The notes beneath the pieces were generated by a model. The model made no database searches. It had not been told where the DNA came from and was given only the letters and a program-made list of their open reading frames with translations. Shown here piece after piece: positions 27,472 to 36,357 of a stretch of DNA of 64,000 bases. Position 1 is the stretch's first letter. Every line of letters starts with the position of its first letter. The position numbers were made by a program, and so were the translations under genes. Source of the stretch: Nitratireductor kimnyeongensis. GTDB lineage: Bacteria; Pseudomonadota; Alphaproteobacteria; Rhizobiales; Rhizobiaceae. Location: assembly GCF_019891395.1 (NCBI RefSeq), contig NZ_CP078143.1, forward strand, positions 2,493,001 to 2,557,000, read 5' to 3'.

Positions 27472-28761
27472 TTATTCCGCCGCCGGGCGGAATTGGGCAG
27501 TTTCAGTGGATTCCTTCATGGCAGTGGTCGAAGACTGTCCGCCGGTGATGGCCATGGACACGGCGTCGAAATAGCCGGTACCCACTTCGCGCTGGTGCTT
27601 GGTGGCCGTGTAGCCATTGGCTTCGGCCGCAAACTCGGCTTCCTGCAGCTCCGAATAGGCCGCCATCTGCCGGTCCTTGTAGCCGCGCGCCAGCTCGAAC
27701 ATGCCGAAGTTGAGCTGATGGAAGCCGGCAAGCGTGATGAACTGGAACTTGTAGCCCATGGCACCAAGCTCGCGCTGGAACCTGGCGATGGTCGCGTCGT
27801 CCAGGTTCTTCTTCCAGTTGAAGGAGGGCGAGCAATTGTAGGCAAGCAGCTTGCCCGGATAAGCTTTGTGAACGCCCTCGGCGAATTTGCGCGCCTGCTC
27901 CAGATCCGGTTTCGATGTTTCGCACCAAATGAGATCTGTGTGCGGCGCATAGGCGACAGCGCGGGCAATGCAGGCATCCAGCCCGTTCTTCACGCGGTAG
28001 AAGCCCTCGACCGTGCGGCCGGCCTCATAGTCGACGAAGGGCTGGTCGCGCTCGTCGATGTCGGAGGTGAGCAGCTTGGCGGCCTCGGCATCGGTGCGGG
28101 CGATGACCAGGCTCGGCACACCCATGACGTCGGCTGCAAGGCGAGCGGCATCCAGATTGCGGATGTGCTGCGCCGTGGGGATCAGCACCTTGCCGCCCAG
28201 ATGACCGCACTTCTTTTCAGATGCAAGCTGGTCCTCGAAGTGGACGCCGGCCGCACCAGCCTCGATATAGGCCTTCATCAGTTCGAAGGCATTGAGCGGA
28301 CCGCCGAAGCCGGCTTCCGCATCGGCAACGATGGGCGCGAACCACGTGTCGACCGATAGGCCATTGCCCTCCGCCGTCTCGATCTGGTCAGCGCGCTGGA
28401 GCGTGCGGTTGATGCGCTTGGCGAGTTCCGGGCCAGCATTGGACGGGTAGAGCGACTGGTCGGGATACATGGCTGAAGCCGTGTTGGCATCGGCTGCGAC
28501 CTGCCAGCCGGAGAGGTAGATCGCTTTCAGCCCGGCGCGGACCATCTGCATGGCCTGATTGCCGGAGAGCGCGCCGAGCGCGTTGACGAAATCCTCTTCA
28601 TGGATGAGCTTCCAAAGGCGCTTTGCGCCCTCTTCGGCCAATGTATGGTGGACCGAAATCGAGCCGCGAAGACGCTGGACGTCCTGCGCTGTGTAAGGAC
28701 GTTCGATGCCATCGAAACGTCCTTCCGTTGCGCCCGGAACAAGATTGTAAAAATCCGTCAT
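27472..28761 (-). CDS. aceA: isocitrate lyase
   Basis: Splits isocitrate into glyoxylate and succinate, the first step of the glyoxylate shunt used on acetate, fatty acids and PHB-derived carbon. The 429-residue product has the active-site motif KKCGHLGGK with Cys near residue 185, the [19 protein letters not shown] metal-site region near 130, and [13 protein letters not shown] near 310. The ATG at 28761 is preceded by GAGGAAATT, an excellent ribosome-binding site; a longer reading to 28827 is less likely. It is divergent from a ScfR/RamB-type regulator with many TGTAAA sites between. Malate synthase is not in the window. Confidence 0.96.
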   Translation of the reverse strand: MTDFYNLVPGATEGRFDGIERPYTAQDVQRLRGSISVHHTLAEEGAKRLWKLIHEEDFVNALGALSGNQAMQMVRAGLKAIYLSGWQVAADANTASAMYPDQSLYPSNAGPELAKRINRTLQRADQIETAEGNGLSVDTWFAPIVADAEAGFGGPLNAFELMKAYIEAGAAGVHFEDQLASEKKCGHLGGKVLIPTAQHIRNLDAARLAADVMGVPSLVIARTDAEAAKLLTSDIDERDQPFVDYEAGRTVEGFYRVKNGLDACIARAVAYAPHTDLIWCETSKPDLEQARKFAEGVHKAYPGKLLAYNCSPSFNWKKNLDDATIARFQRELGAMGYKFQFITLAGFHQLNFGMFELARGYKDRQMAAYSELQEAEFAAEANGYTATKHQREVGTGYFDAVSMAITGGQSSTTAMKESTETAQFRPAAE

Positions 28762-28840
28762 AATTTCCTCCACACGGGATGGTTTTTCGCTGGTGGAGCT
28801 ATCTGGCGCGCTGCCCTTGTGCTCCAAGTTCGTTACAGAA

Positions 28841-28990
28841 TTTACATTGCAATGCAGCGAAGGTAGAGAAAAATCAGCATTTCAAGGGAAGGTTTCGTGT
28901 CAGCATGTCTGGAATTTGACATGCAGGTCGTGTAAATTTGTAAATTATGTAAAGGCGAATTTATGCGACGGTTTTGTAAAATAATGTAAA
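28841..28990. promoter_or_regulatory. operator array between aceA and its likely regulator
   Basis: TGTAAA occurs five times in the same orientation (28931, 28939, 28948, 28975, 28985) and once inverted (28841-28846), in a low-GC divergent region. The copy at 28937-28944 reads TTTGTAAA. ScfR-family regulators such as PccR bind paired TTTGCAAA sites and RamB binds a related core, so these are good candidate operators. CATTGCAATG, a palindrome, is at 28844-28853. Confidence 0.6.
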
Positions 28991-29015
28991 GCGTCATCCA
29001 GGCCGGAGGGCGCGC

Positions 29016-30497
29016 GTGCCGCCGAGGGTGCAGAGAGCAACGGATTTCGATATGGCCAACCAGAAGATATTCGCCGGGCCGCGCATTAGGCGGATTCGCA
29101 CAGCCAAGGGGTTGACCCAGACGGCCATGGCCGAAGGTCTGGGCATCTCGCCGTCCTATCTCAACCTGATCGAACGCAACCAGCGGCCGCTCACCGTTTC
29201 GCTCATTCTAAAGCTTGCTTCCGTCTACAAAGTGGATCCCGACGAATTGCAGGGCGAGGCAGGTCTCTCGCTGGCTGCACTGCGTGAGGTGTTTTCCGAT
29301 CCGCTTCTGGCCGGCGAGTTGCCGGGCGAGCAGGAACTGGTGGATGTGGCCGAGGCTGCGCCCAATGCAGCCGCTGCGCTCGTAAAGCTCTATCGCGCCT
29401 ACCGCGAACAGGCGGATCGCATGTCGGATCTGTCGGAGTTGCTTGCGCGGGAAGGGCGCGCCACGGCCATTTCCGCAACGCGCCTGCCAAGTGACGAGGT
29501 GCGCGAGACATTCGAACGGCACGCAAACCATTTCGCCTCTCTCGAAGAAGAGGTTGAAAGCTTCCACAAATTGATCGCGCCGGGTGAGGACCTCACTGGC
29601 GCAATCAGGAACTGGCTGAAACAGGAGCACGGGATCGTGGTGCGTCTGCTTCCGGTGGCCACCATGCCGAACTGGCGGCGGCGCTACGACCGGCACTCCC
29701 AGCGGCTGTTCATCTCCGAACGCCTCTCGCCGGCCGATCAGCTGCGCGAGATCGCCATGGAGGCGTGCCTGCTGCGCATGTCAGTCGCGATCGCGGCAGA
29801 AATCGAGGTGCTGAAGCTCTCAAGCAACGAGGCGCGCAGGCTTGCCCGGTTTGAACTCGGGCGCTATGCGGCACACGCGCTGATGATGCCTTATCAGGCA
29901 TTCCTGTCGGCAGCTGAACGCGCACGATACGATGTCGATGTGCTGAAATCGCGCTTTGGCGTGTCATTCGAACAGGCGGCAAACCGGCTGACGTCGCTCG
30001 CCCGGCCGGGCGCTTCGGGCGTCCCCTTCTTCATGCTTGAGGTCGACCACGCGGGCAATCGCTTCCGCAAGGCTGGCGCCCAGGGGTTTCCACAGGCACG
30101 TTTTGGAGGCGGCTGCCCCAAGCTTGCGATCCATGCCGCCTTTGCCCAGCCGGGGCAGGTCTTGGTGGAGGCGGTGGAAATGCCCGATGGCGCTGAGTTC
30201 CTGACCGTGGCGCGCACCTTGGAGGGGCCGCAGGGTGCCTTTGCCGAGCGCCCGCGCCGCACCGCAATTCTGCTGGGATGCGACCTGGGGTTTCGGGAAA
30301 GCGTGGTTTATGGTGATGCGCTGCCGGGAACGCCTGGCAAGTCCGGCGCTGCGCCCACCTACGCTCTGACGCCGGTGGGCCCGGCCTGCCGTCTGTGCGA
30401 ACGGACAGGTTGCCTCGCCCGTGCCGAGCCGCCCGTGACGCGGCCCCTGGGGCTTGACGAAATGGTGACGGGTTTGAGCGCCTTCGATTTTCAATGA
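29016..30497 (+). CDS. ScfR/RamB-type XRE transcriptional regulator
   Basis: A 493-residue regulator. An N-terminal XRE helix-turn-helix (GPRIRRIRTAKGLTQTAMAE to SPSYLNLIERNQRPLT, about residues 20-65) is followed by an ImmA/IrrE-like middle domain without a visible HExxH motif. A C-terminal domain with paired Cys (ACRLCERTGCLARAEPP) resembles DUF2083. This is the short-chain fatty acyl-CoA regulator family (ScfR), which includes RamB (acetate, aceA) and PccR (propionyl-CoA). The GTG at 29016 has GGAGGG upstream; the ATG at 29052 starts nearer the HTH. The divergent aceA is the probable target. Confidence 0.85.
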   Translation: MPPRVQRATDFDMANQKIFAGPRIRRIRTAKGLTQTAMAEGLGISPSYLNLIERNQRPLTVSLILKLASVYKVDPDELQGEAGLSLAALREVFSDPLLAGELPGEQELVDVAEAAPNAAAALVKLYRAYREQADRMSDLSELLAREGRATAISATRLPSDEVRETFERHANHFASLEEEVESFHKLIAPGEDLTGAIRNWLKQEHGIVVRLLPVATMPNWRRRYDRHSQRLFISERLSPADQLREIAMEACLLRMSVAIAAEIEVLKLSSNEARRLARFELGRYAAHALMMPYQAFLSAAERARYDVDVLKSRFGVSFEQAANRLTSLARPGASGVPFFMLEVDHAGNRFRKAGAQGFPQARFGGGCPKLAIHAAFAQPGQVLVEAVEMPDGAEFLTVARTLEGPQGAFAERPRRTAILLGCDLGFRESVVYGDALPGTPGKSGAAPTYALTPVGPACRLCERTGCLARAEPPVTRPLGLDEMVTGLSAFDFQ

Positions 30498-30502
30498 CGC
30501 GG

Positions 30503-31480
30503 TCAGGTGATATCCAGCACCACATTCCCGACGACGTCGCCGCGTTCTACAGCTTCATGCGCCTTGACGATATCGCGCAGGGCGAAGCGCTCGCCGATCG
30601 AATGCTTGAGCGCGTTCTTCTCAAGCATGGCGGTAAGTTGGCCGATCGCGGTCTCTCGCTCCCGGGCGAGCAGTTCATAGACCACAAAAACCTGGAGTGT
30701 CAGACTGTTCCACAGCAATGTGGGAAATGAAACGGGTATGTCGCCTGCCAGGCTGGAACCATAGCAGACGATCTTGCCGTGGGGCGCCAGCGCGCCATTC
30801 GAGATGATCGCGGTGGTGGAATAGAGGTCCATATCAATGAGACCGTCCACACCCTTGCCGGAGGTGAGGCCTTTCACCGTGGCGGCCACGTCTTTGGCCT
30901 TGTAATCGATCACGAAATCCGCCCCCGCAGCGCGGGCATGGGCGGCGCGGCTGGGCGAGGCGGTCGCAATAACCCGGGCGCCGCGGGCTTTTGCAATCTG
31001 CGTGGCATAATGCCCGACAGAAGAGCCGGCACCAGTGACCAGAATTGTCTTGCCGCCCACGGTCTCGAAGAGGTTGACGGCGTGCATGGCTGTCAACGCG
31101 GGAATGCCGAGGCATGCTCCCGTCGCGTAATCGACATTCGCAGGCAGGGGAACAGCCTGCGCTTCCGGCAACACGATCGCCTCGGCAGCGGTGCCGAAGG
31201 GGCGCCGCCACTGGCCATTCCACACCCAGACACGCTGTCCAACGCGACCATGATCCACGCCGGGCCCGACGGCATCGATATCGCCAGCACCATCGCTATG
31301 CGGAATGACACGCTCGGCATTTAGTGGCCGGCCGCGCCGTGCCTTTACATCGGAAGGGTTGACTCCCGAGGTAACAAGCCGGACACGCACCTCGCCGGGG
31401 CCGGGCGCGGGAAGGGGCATGTCGCCCAGTTCCAGAACATCGCGCGCCGTTCCGTTACGCTCATACCACGCTGCTCTCAA
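30503..31480 (-). CDS. zinc-independent MDR alcohol dehydrogenase / NADPH:quinone reductase family
   Basis: A 325-residue medium-chain dehydrogenase/reductase. It has the GroES-like N-terminus (GEVRVRLVTSGVNPSDVKARRG near residue 29), no catalytic zinc Cys/His set, and the cofactor motif ILVTGAGSSVGHYATQIAKA near 145, as in QOR/zeta-crystallin proteins. It begins at a TTG codon: MRAAWYE is the conserved family start, a GGGAG stands upstream, and no in-frame ATG fits. It converges on the regulator gene with 5 bp between stops. The physiological substrate is unknown. Confidence 0.85.
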   Translation of the reverse strand: MRAAWYERNGTARDVLELGDMPLPAPGPGEVRVRLVTSGVNPSDVKARRGRPLNAERVIPHSDGAGDIDAVGPGVDHGRVGQRVWVWNGQWRRPFGTAAEAIVLPEAQAVPLPANVDYATGACLGIPALTAMHAVNLFETVGGKTILVTGAGSSVGHYATQIAKARGARVIATASPSRAAHARAAGADFVIDYKAKDVAATVKGLTSGKGVDGLIDMDLYSTTAIISNGALAPHGKIVCYGSSLAGDIPVSFPTLLWNSLTLQVFVVYELLARERETAIGQLTAMLEKNALKHSIGERFALRDIVKAHEAVERGDVVGNVVLDIT

Positions 31481-31589
31481 TGCTTACTCCCGCCTCGTCT
31501 GCTAGTGCGGCACCAACTCTTCCAACCATTGACAAGGTTTGAAAATCCGGCGCAGGCTTTGTCATCCGCAATCATGAAACAGGCCAATC

Positions 31590-33056
31590 TTGAACCGCCC
31601 CGCAACGAATATCGATACAGACGTTAAGCCCAGTCCTGCCGTTTCGCCAGAAGCCGGCGACGAAATTTCAACAGAAGCTGATCCTGCCTGTGGAGATTTC
31701 ATCTCCGCCGATCACGAGGCCGAATACCGCGCCTTTGTCGAACAGCACCCGGACCTGGAGGCGGTCGAATTTCTGATTGTCGATCCCAACGGCATCATCC
31801 GCGGCAAATGGGCGCCGGGCGACAGCCTCAAGAAGGCATTTCAGGAAGGGGTGAATTTTCCCATGTCGCTGCACGGCCTCGATGTCTGGGGTCGCGAAGT
31901 CGAGGAAACAGGGCTCCACATCGAAACCGGCGACAAGGACGGCTATTGCCGGGCAACGCGTGGGTCGCTTGCGATCGTGCCATGGGCACGGCGCAAGACG
32001 GCGCAGGTGCTGCTCCAGACCTTCACGCCTGAGGGAGAACCCTTCATGGCGGATTCACGCCAGGTGCTGAAGCACAAGGTGGCGGAAGCAAATGCGAAGG
32101 GGTTCTTTCCGGTCGCGGCATTTGAGCTGGAATTCTACCTGCTCGACCCTGAAAAGCAGGATCCGGCCGGCATGCCCACACCGCTTGGCGCGGGCGAAGG
32201 GCCGGACCGGCTGCGTATGTACGGGCTCGACGACCTCGCCGAGAACGCGGCACTTTTCGACATGATCCGCGATGCGGCGGACGCACAGAACCTGCCGATC
32301 GACACGATCATCAAGGAGGCAGCACCCGGCCAGTTCGAGGTCAATCTGAAACACCGGACGGACCCTTTGCGGGCGGCAGATGACGTGATCCTTCTGCGCC
32401 GCATCGTGATGGGTTGCGCGCGCGAGCATGGATTGACGGCCACGTTCATGGCCAAACCCTTCATCGATTATGCGGGCAACGGCATGCACGTGCACACATC
32501 CATGCTCGATGCAGACGGGCAAAACGTGTTTGCCGGCGAGACCGGGCGCGTACGATTATTGTCGGCGGTGGCCGGGTTGATCGACACGATGCCCGAATCG
32601 CTCATTCTCTACATCAATACCTGGAACGGATTCCGGCGCATCACGCCCGGCTCCTATGCGCCCACCCACGCAGTGTGGGCGGAAAACAACCGCTCTGTGG
32701 CACTGCGAATTCCCGTGTCAACCGAGGAGAACCGCCGTGTGGAGCATCGAATTTCAGGGGCAGATGCCAATCCCTATCTCGTCATGGCGGCGATCATCCA
32801 GGGCATGATCGAGGGCATTGAAGCGGGCGCGCAGCCGCCGCCACCGGTGGAAGGCAGTGCCTATGACGAGAGAGCGGATATCGGGAGAGAATTGCCCGAC
32901 GACATGGATGACGCCCTGCAGCTTGCTTCAAGAAGCCGTTTCATCGACCGGGCGCTCGGGCAGCTGTTGGCGAAGGTCTATCGAGATCTGAAACGTGCTG
33001 AAATCATCGCCTTCTGGAGTGAGATAACACCGCTTGAACGCACCACTTATCTTTGA
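31590..33056 (+). CDS. second glutamine synthetase-family (PuuA-like) ligase
   Basis: A 488-residue protein of the same GS branch as the enzyme at 24944 but clearly diverged. It has VEFLIVDPNGIIRGKWAPGD near residue 60, FELEFYLLDPEKQDPAG near 175, FEVNLKHRTDPL near 248, GNGMHVHTSMLDADGQ near 295 and RRVEHRISGADANPYLVMAA near 380. The reading frame opens just after a TGA and I see only a TTG start (31590), a variable 35-residue leader preceding the GS domain. It lies just upstream of potFGHI on the same strand, so gamma-glutamylation of an imported polyamine or similar amine is a reasonable inference. Confidence 0.8.
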   Translation: MNRPATNIDTDVKPSPAVSPEAGDEISTEADPACGDFISADHEAEYRAFVEQHPDLEAVEFLIVDPNGIIRGKWAPGDSLKKAFQEGVNFPMSLHGLDVWGREVEETGLHIETGDKDGYCRATRGSLAIVPWARRKTAQVLLQTFTPEGEPFMADSRQVLKHKVAEANAKGFFPVAAFELEFYLLDPEKQDPAGMPTPLGAGEGPDRLRMYGLDDLAENAALFDMIRDAADAQNLPIDTIIKEAAPGQFEVNLKHRTDPLRAADDVILLRRIVMGCAREHGLTATFMAKPFIDYAGNGMHVHTSMLDADGQNVFAGETGRVRLLSAVAGLIDTMPESLILYINTWNGFRRITPGSYAPTHAVWAENNRSVALRIPVSTEENRRVEHRISGADANPYLVMAAIIQGMIEGIEAGAQPPPPVEGSAYDERADIGRELPDDMDDALQLASRSRFIDRALGQLLAKVYRDLKRAEIIAFWSEITPLERTTYL

Positions 33057-33175
33057 GCGCAAACAGAAATTTGGCGCTTGTCGCATCCCTGAAACGTCAA
33101 TAGGGTTGATGAAAACATGCGGGTGTCGGCGGCGATCTGTGTGCCGGCAAAAACAGTCCCTTGGGGAGAATTTCC

Positions 33176-34273
33176 ATGCTGCGTAAAACACTTCTAGCCT
33201 CCTGCGTTTCCCTTGCTGCGCTCTCGATCTCGATGGCGGCGAATGCACAGGATCGCGTCGTCAACGTCTACAATTGGTCGGACTATATCGATGACTCCAT
33301 CCTTGAGGATTTCACCGAGGAAACAGGCATCAAGGTCGTCTATGACGTCTACGATTCCAACGAGATCCTGGAAACAAAGCTGCTCGCGGGCGGCTCGGGC
33401 TATGACGTGGTGGTGCCATCGGGCGAGTTTCTCGGCCGGCAGATCAGCGCAGGCGTCTTCCAGAAGCTCGACAAGGACAAGCTCTCCAACCTGTCCAACA
33501 TGTGGGACATGATCAACGACCGCGTGGCGGTCTACGATCCCGGCAACGAATACTCGATCAATTACATGTGGGGCACGACAGGCGTCGGCTACAATGTCGG
33601 CAAGGCGGAAGAGATTCTCGGCACCTCCAAGGTCGATACCTGGGATGTGATGTTTACGCCGGAACTGGCGGCGAAGTTCAAGGATTGCGGCATCTACATG
33701 CTGGATTCAGCCAGCGAGGTGGTGCGTTCAGCACTCATCTATCTGGGCCTTGATCCGAACGCACCCTCTGCGGACGATCTCGCCAAGGCGGAAGAACTGC
33801 TTCTTTCGGTGCGTCCATACGTGCGCAAGTTCCATTCATCCGAATACATCAATGGTCTTGCCAATGGCGACATCTGCCTGGCGCTCGGCTATTCGGGTGA
33901 CATTTTTCAGGCGCGCGACCGTGCGGCGGAAGCCGATCAGGGCGTAACCGTCGGCTATGCGATCCCCAAGGAAGGCGCGCTTCTCTGGTTTGACCAGATG
34001 GCTATTCCGGCTGATGCAAAGAATGTCGAGGAAGCGCACGAATTCCTCAACTACATCATGCGTCCGGATGTGATCGCCAAGGCGTCGAACTATGTCGTCT
34101 ACGCCAATGGCAACAAGGCGGCCCAGGCGGAGATGGACGAAGAAGTGGTCGGCGACCCGGCTGTCTATCCCGACGAGGCCACGATGGAGAAACTGCAGGC
34201 GCCGCTCCCCTACGACATGCGCACGCAGCGCCAGGTGACGCGTATGTGGACCAAGGTGGTGACGGGCCAGTAG
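33176..34273 (+). CDS. potF: polyamine ABC transporter substrate-binding protein
   Basis: A 365-residue periplasmic binding protein of the PotD/PotF family. The signal peptide is MLRKTLLASCVSLAALSISM ending near ANAQ. The mature start VVNVYNWSDYIDDSILEDF is the family hallmark, and later marks are YNVGKAEEILG and FLNYIMRPDVIAKASNYV. The ATG at 33176 has GGGGAGA upstream and starts exactly at the signal peptide; an upstream in-frame start would spoil it. It heads potFGHI. Putrescine is the likely ligand by similarity to PotF, but other polyamines cannot be excluded. Confidence 0.92.
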   Translation: MLRKTLLASCVSLAALSISMAANAQDRVVNVYNWSDYIDDSILEDFTEETGIKVVYDVYDSNEILETKLLAGGSGYDVVVPSGEFLGRQISAGVFQKLDKDKLSNLSNMWDMINDRVAVYDPGNEYSINYMWGTTGVGYNVGKAEEILGTSKVDTWDVMFTPELAAKFKDCGIYMLDSASEVVRSALIYLGLDPNAPSADDLAKAEELLLSVRPYVRKFHSSEYINGLANGDICLALGYSGDIFQARDRAAEADQGVTVGYAIPKEGALLWFDQMAIPADAKNVEEAHEFLNYIMRPDVIAKASNYVVYANGNKAAQAEMDEEVVGDPAVYPDEATMEKLQAPLPYDMRTQRQVTRMWTKVVTGQ

Positions 34274-34297
34274 GTCGTTTCAGGGCAGGGGACGCCG

Positions 34298-35437
34298 ATG
34301 AAATCGCTCGGCAGCACACGTCGCAGCTTTGCCCCCTGGGCCGATCCCCAGGCGAAGCCGTATATCTCGTTTGAGAATGTCACCAAAAGGTTCGGTGACT
34401 TCACGGCGGTTGATGACCTGTCCCTTGATATCTATGAGCGCGAGTTTTTCGCGCTCCTGGGCGCTTCTGGCTGTGGCAAGACCACGTTGCTGCGTATGCT
34501 GGCGGGATTCGAGCAGCCCACTTCCGGCCGCATCTTTCTCGACGGGCAGGATCTTTCGGGCATCCCCCCGCACAAGCGACCGGTCAACATGATGTTCCAG
34601 TCCTATGCGCTGTTTCCGCACATGTCGGTGGAAAAGAACATCGCCTTCGGCCTGAAGCAGGATCGCATGCCCGCAGACGAGATCGCCGACCGGGTGGCTG
34701 CCATGCTCAAACTGGTGAAGCTGGAGCCTTTTGCCAAGCGCAAGCCGCACCAGCTATCGGGCGGTCAGCGTCAGCGCGTCGCGCTCGCCCGCTCGCTCGC
34801 CAAACGGCCGAAGCTCTTATTGCTGGACGAGCCCCTGGGCGCGCTCGACAAGAAGCTGCGCGAGGAGACGCAGTTCGAACTGGTCGATCTGCAATATGAT
34901 CTCGGCCTCACTTTCATGGTTGTGACCCACGATCAGGAAGAGGCCATGACCATGGCCGACCGCATTGCCGTGATGGACCGGGGCAAGGTCATTCAGGTGG
35001 CGACGCCAGCGGAAATCTACGAGGCACCGAACTCACGTTTCGTGGCCGATTTCGTCGGTTCCATCAATATGTTCGAGGGGCAGGTGACCGCTTCCGACAA
35101 CGAGATGGCCAACATTGCCGACGCGTCCGGGTTCGAGCTTTCGGTGCTCAATGGCGCGGGCGCGGAGAAGGGGGCGAATGTTTGGTTCGCCGTGCGCCCC
35201 GAGAAGATCGATATTTCCCGCAACCGGCCGGAAGGTGCGGTCAACGCGGTTGAGGGAGAGGTCTGGGATATCGCCTATCTGGGGGACATGACCATCCACC
35301 ATGTGAAGCTGGATGACGGCCGTATCGTGAAGGCCAGCAGCATCAACCGCCGCCGAGCGGCGGACGATGTGCTGACATGGCATGACCGGGCCTGGATCTC
35401 TTTTCCGGCGGATGCCGGCGTCGTTCTGACGCGGTAG
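34298..35437 (+). CDS. potG: polyamine ABC transporter ATP-binding protein
   Basis: A 379-residue importer ATPase. Walker A is GASGCGKTT near residue 53, the Q-loop is MMFQSYALFPHMSV, the signature is LSGGQRQRVALARSLA near 150, and Walker B is LLLLDEPLGALD with the following switch His in VVTHDQEEAM. A C-terminal TOBE domain (about 290-365) is present, as in PotG/PotA. It energises uptake by the PotH-PotI channel. It lies 24 bp after potF and 6 bp before potH. Confidence 0.93.
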   Translation: MKSLGSTRRSFAPWADPQAKPYISFENVTKRFGDFTAVDDLSLDIYEREFFALLGASGCGKTTLLRMLAGFEQPTSGRIFLDGQDLSGIPPHKRPVNMMFQSYALFPHMSVEKNIAFGLKQDRMPADEIADRVAAMLKLVKLEPFAKRKPHQLSGGQRQRVALARSLAKRPKLLLLDEPLGALDKKLREETQFELVDLQYDLGLTFMVVTHDQEEAMTMADRIAVMDRGKVIQVATPAEIYEAPNSRFVADFVGSINMFEGQVTASDNEMANIADASGFELSVLNGAGAEKGANVWFAVRPEKIDISRNRPEGAVNAVEGEVWDIAYLGDMTIHHVKLDDGRIVKASSINRRRAADDVLTWHDRAWISFPADAGVVLTR

Positions 35438-35443
35438 CTGACG

Positions 35444-36355
35444 ATGGCGCGTTTCATCTCAGCAATCGCCGCCCGTTTCGTTATCGCGCTGCCCTATCTG
35501 TGGCTGCTTGTCTTCTTCCTTGCGCCGTTTCTCATCGTCTTCAAGATTTCCCTTTCGGAACCGGCGCTTTCCATGCCGCCTTATCAACCGGTTTTCGATC
35601 TCTTTGCGGGATTTCCGGCGTTTTTTGAGAAACTGGGCGCGCTTTCGTTCAGCAATTATCTGTGGCTGTTCGATGACCCGCTCTATGTGAACGCCTATCT
35701 TTCGAGCATCTGGATTGCCGGCATCTCCACGCTGATCACACTGGCTGTGGGCTATCCCATCGCCTATGGCATGGCGCGGGCACCGGCCTCGATCAGGCCC
35801 ACGCTTCTCATGCTGGTGATCCTGCCTTTCTGGACGAGCTTCCTGATCCGCGTTTATGCATGGATCGGCATCCTGAAGCCGGAGGGGTTGCTCAACCAGT
35901 TCCTGTTGTTCCTGGGAGTGATCGACGAGCCGCTCGTCATTCTCAACACAACCACCGCCATCTATATTGGCATCGTCTATTCCTATCTGCCCTTTATGGT
36001 TCTGCCGCTCTATTCGACGCTTGAAAAGATGGACGGATCGCTGATCGAGGCAGCGCGCGATCTGGGCTGTCCGCCCATCGCCGCGTTCTGGAAAGTGACG
36101 TTTCCCTTGTCGCTGCCCGGAGTGGTGGCCGGCTGCATGCTGGTGTTCATTCCGGCAGTGGGCGAATTCGTCATTCCCGATCTTCTGGGCGGGTCGCAGA
36201 CCCTGATGATCGGCAAGACACTCTGGACCGAGTTCTTCAACAATCGTGATTGGCCGGTGTCGTCCGCCGTGGCGGTCATCCTGCTCCTGATCCTGATCAT
36301 ACCAATCATGCTTTTCCAGCGCTCGCAGGCGCGCTCACGCGAGGCGGGGAATTAG
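35444..36355 (+). CDS. potH: polyamine ABC transporter permease PotH
   Basis: A 303-residue integral membrane permease with six predicted membrane segments, starting LPYLWLLVFFLAPFLIVFKI. The EAA loop that docks with the ATPase is visible as LIEAARDLGCPPIAAFWKVTFPLSLPGV near residue 205 (described as a motif region). PFWTSFLIRVYAWIGILKP is characteristic of PotH/PotB. It is spaced 6 bp after potG and 2 bp before potI, a tight operon. Confidence 0.92.
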   Translation: MARFISAIAARFVIALPYLWLLVFFLAPFLIVFKISLSEPALSMPPYQPVFDLFAGFPAFFEKLGALSFSNYLWLFDDPLYVNAYLSSIWIAGISTLITLAVGYPIAYGMARAPASIRPTLLMLVILPFWTSFLIRVYAWIGILKPEGLLNQFLLFLGVIDEPLVILNTTTAIYIGIVYSYLPFMVLPLYSTLEKMDGSLIEAARDLGCPPIAAFWKVTFPLSLPGVVAGCMLVFIPAVGEFVIPDLLGGSQTLMIGKTLWTEFFNNRDWPVSSAVAVILLLILIIPIMLFQRSQARSREAGN

Positions 36356-36357
36356 CC

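Noticed and set aside
27334..28359. 341-residue plus-strand reading
   Set aside because: Antisense to aceA, which has the full isocitrate lyase signature.
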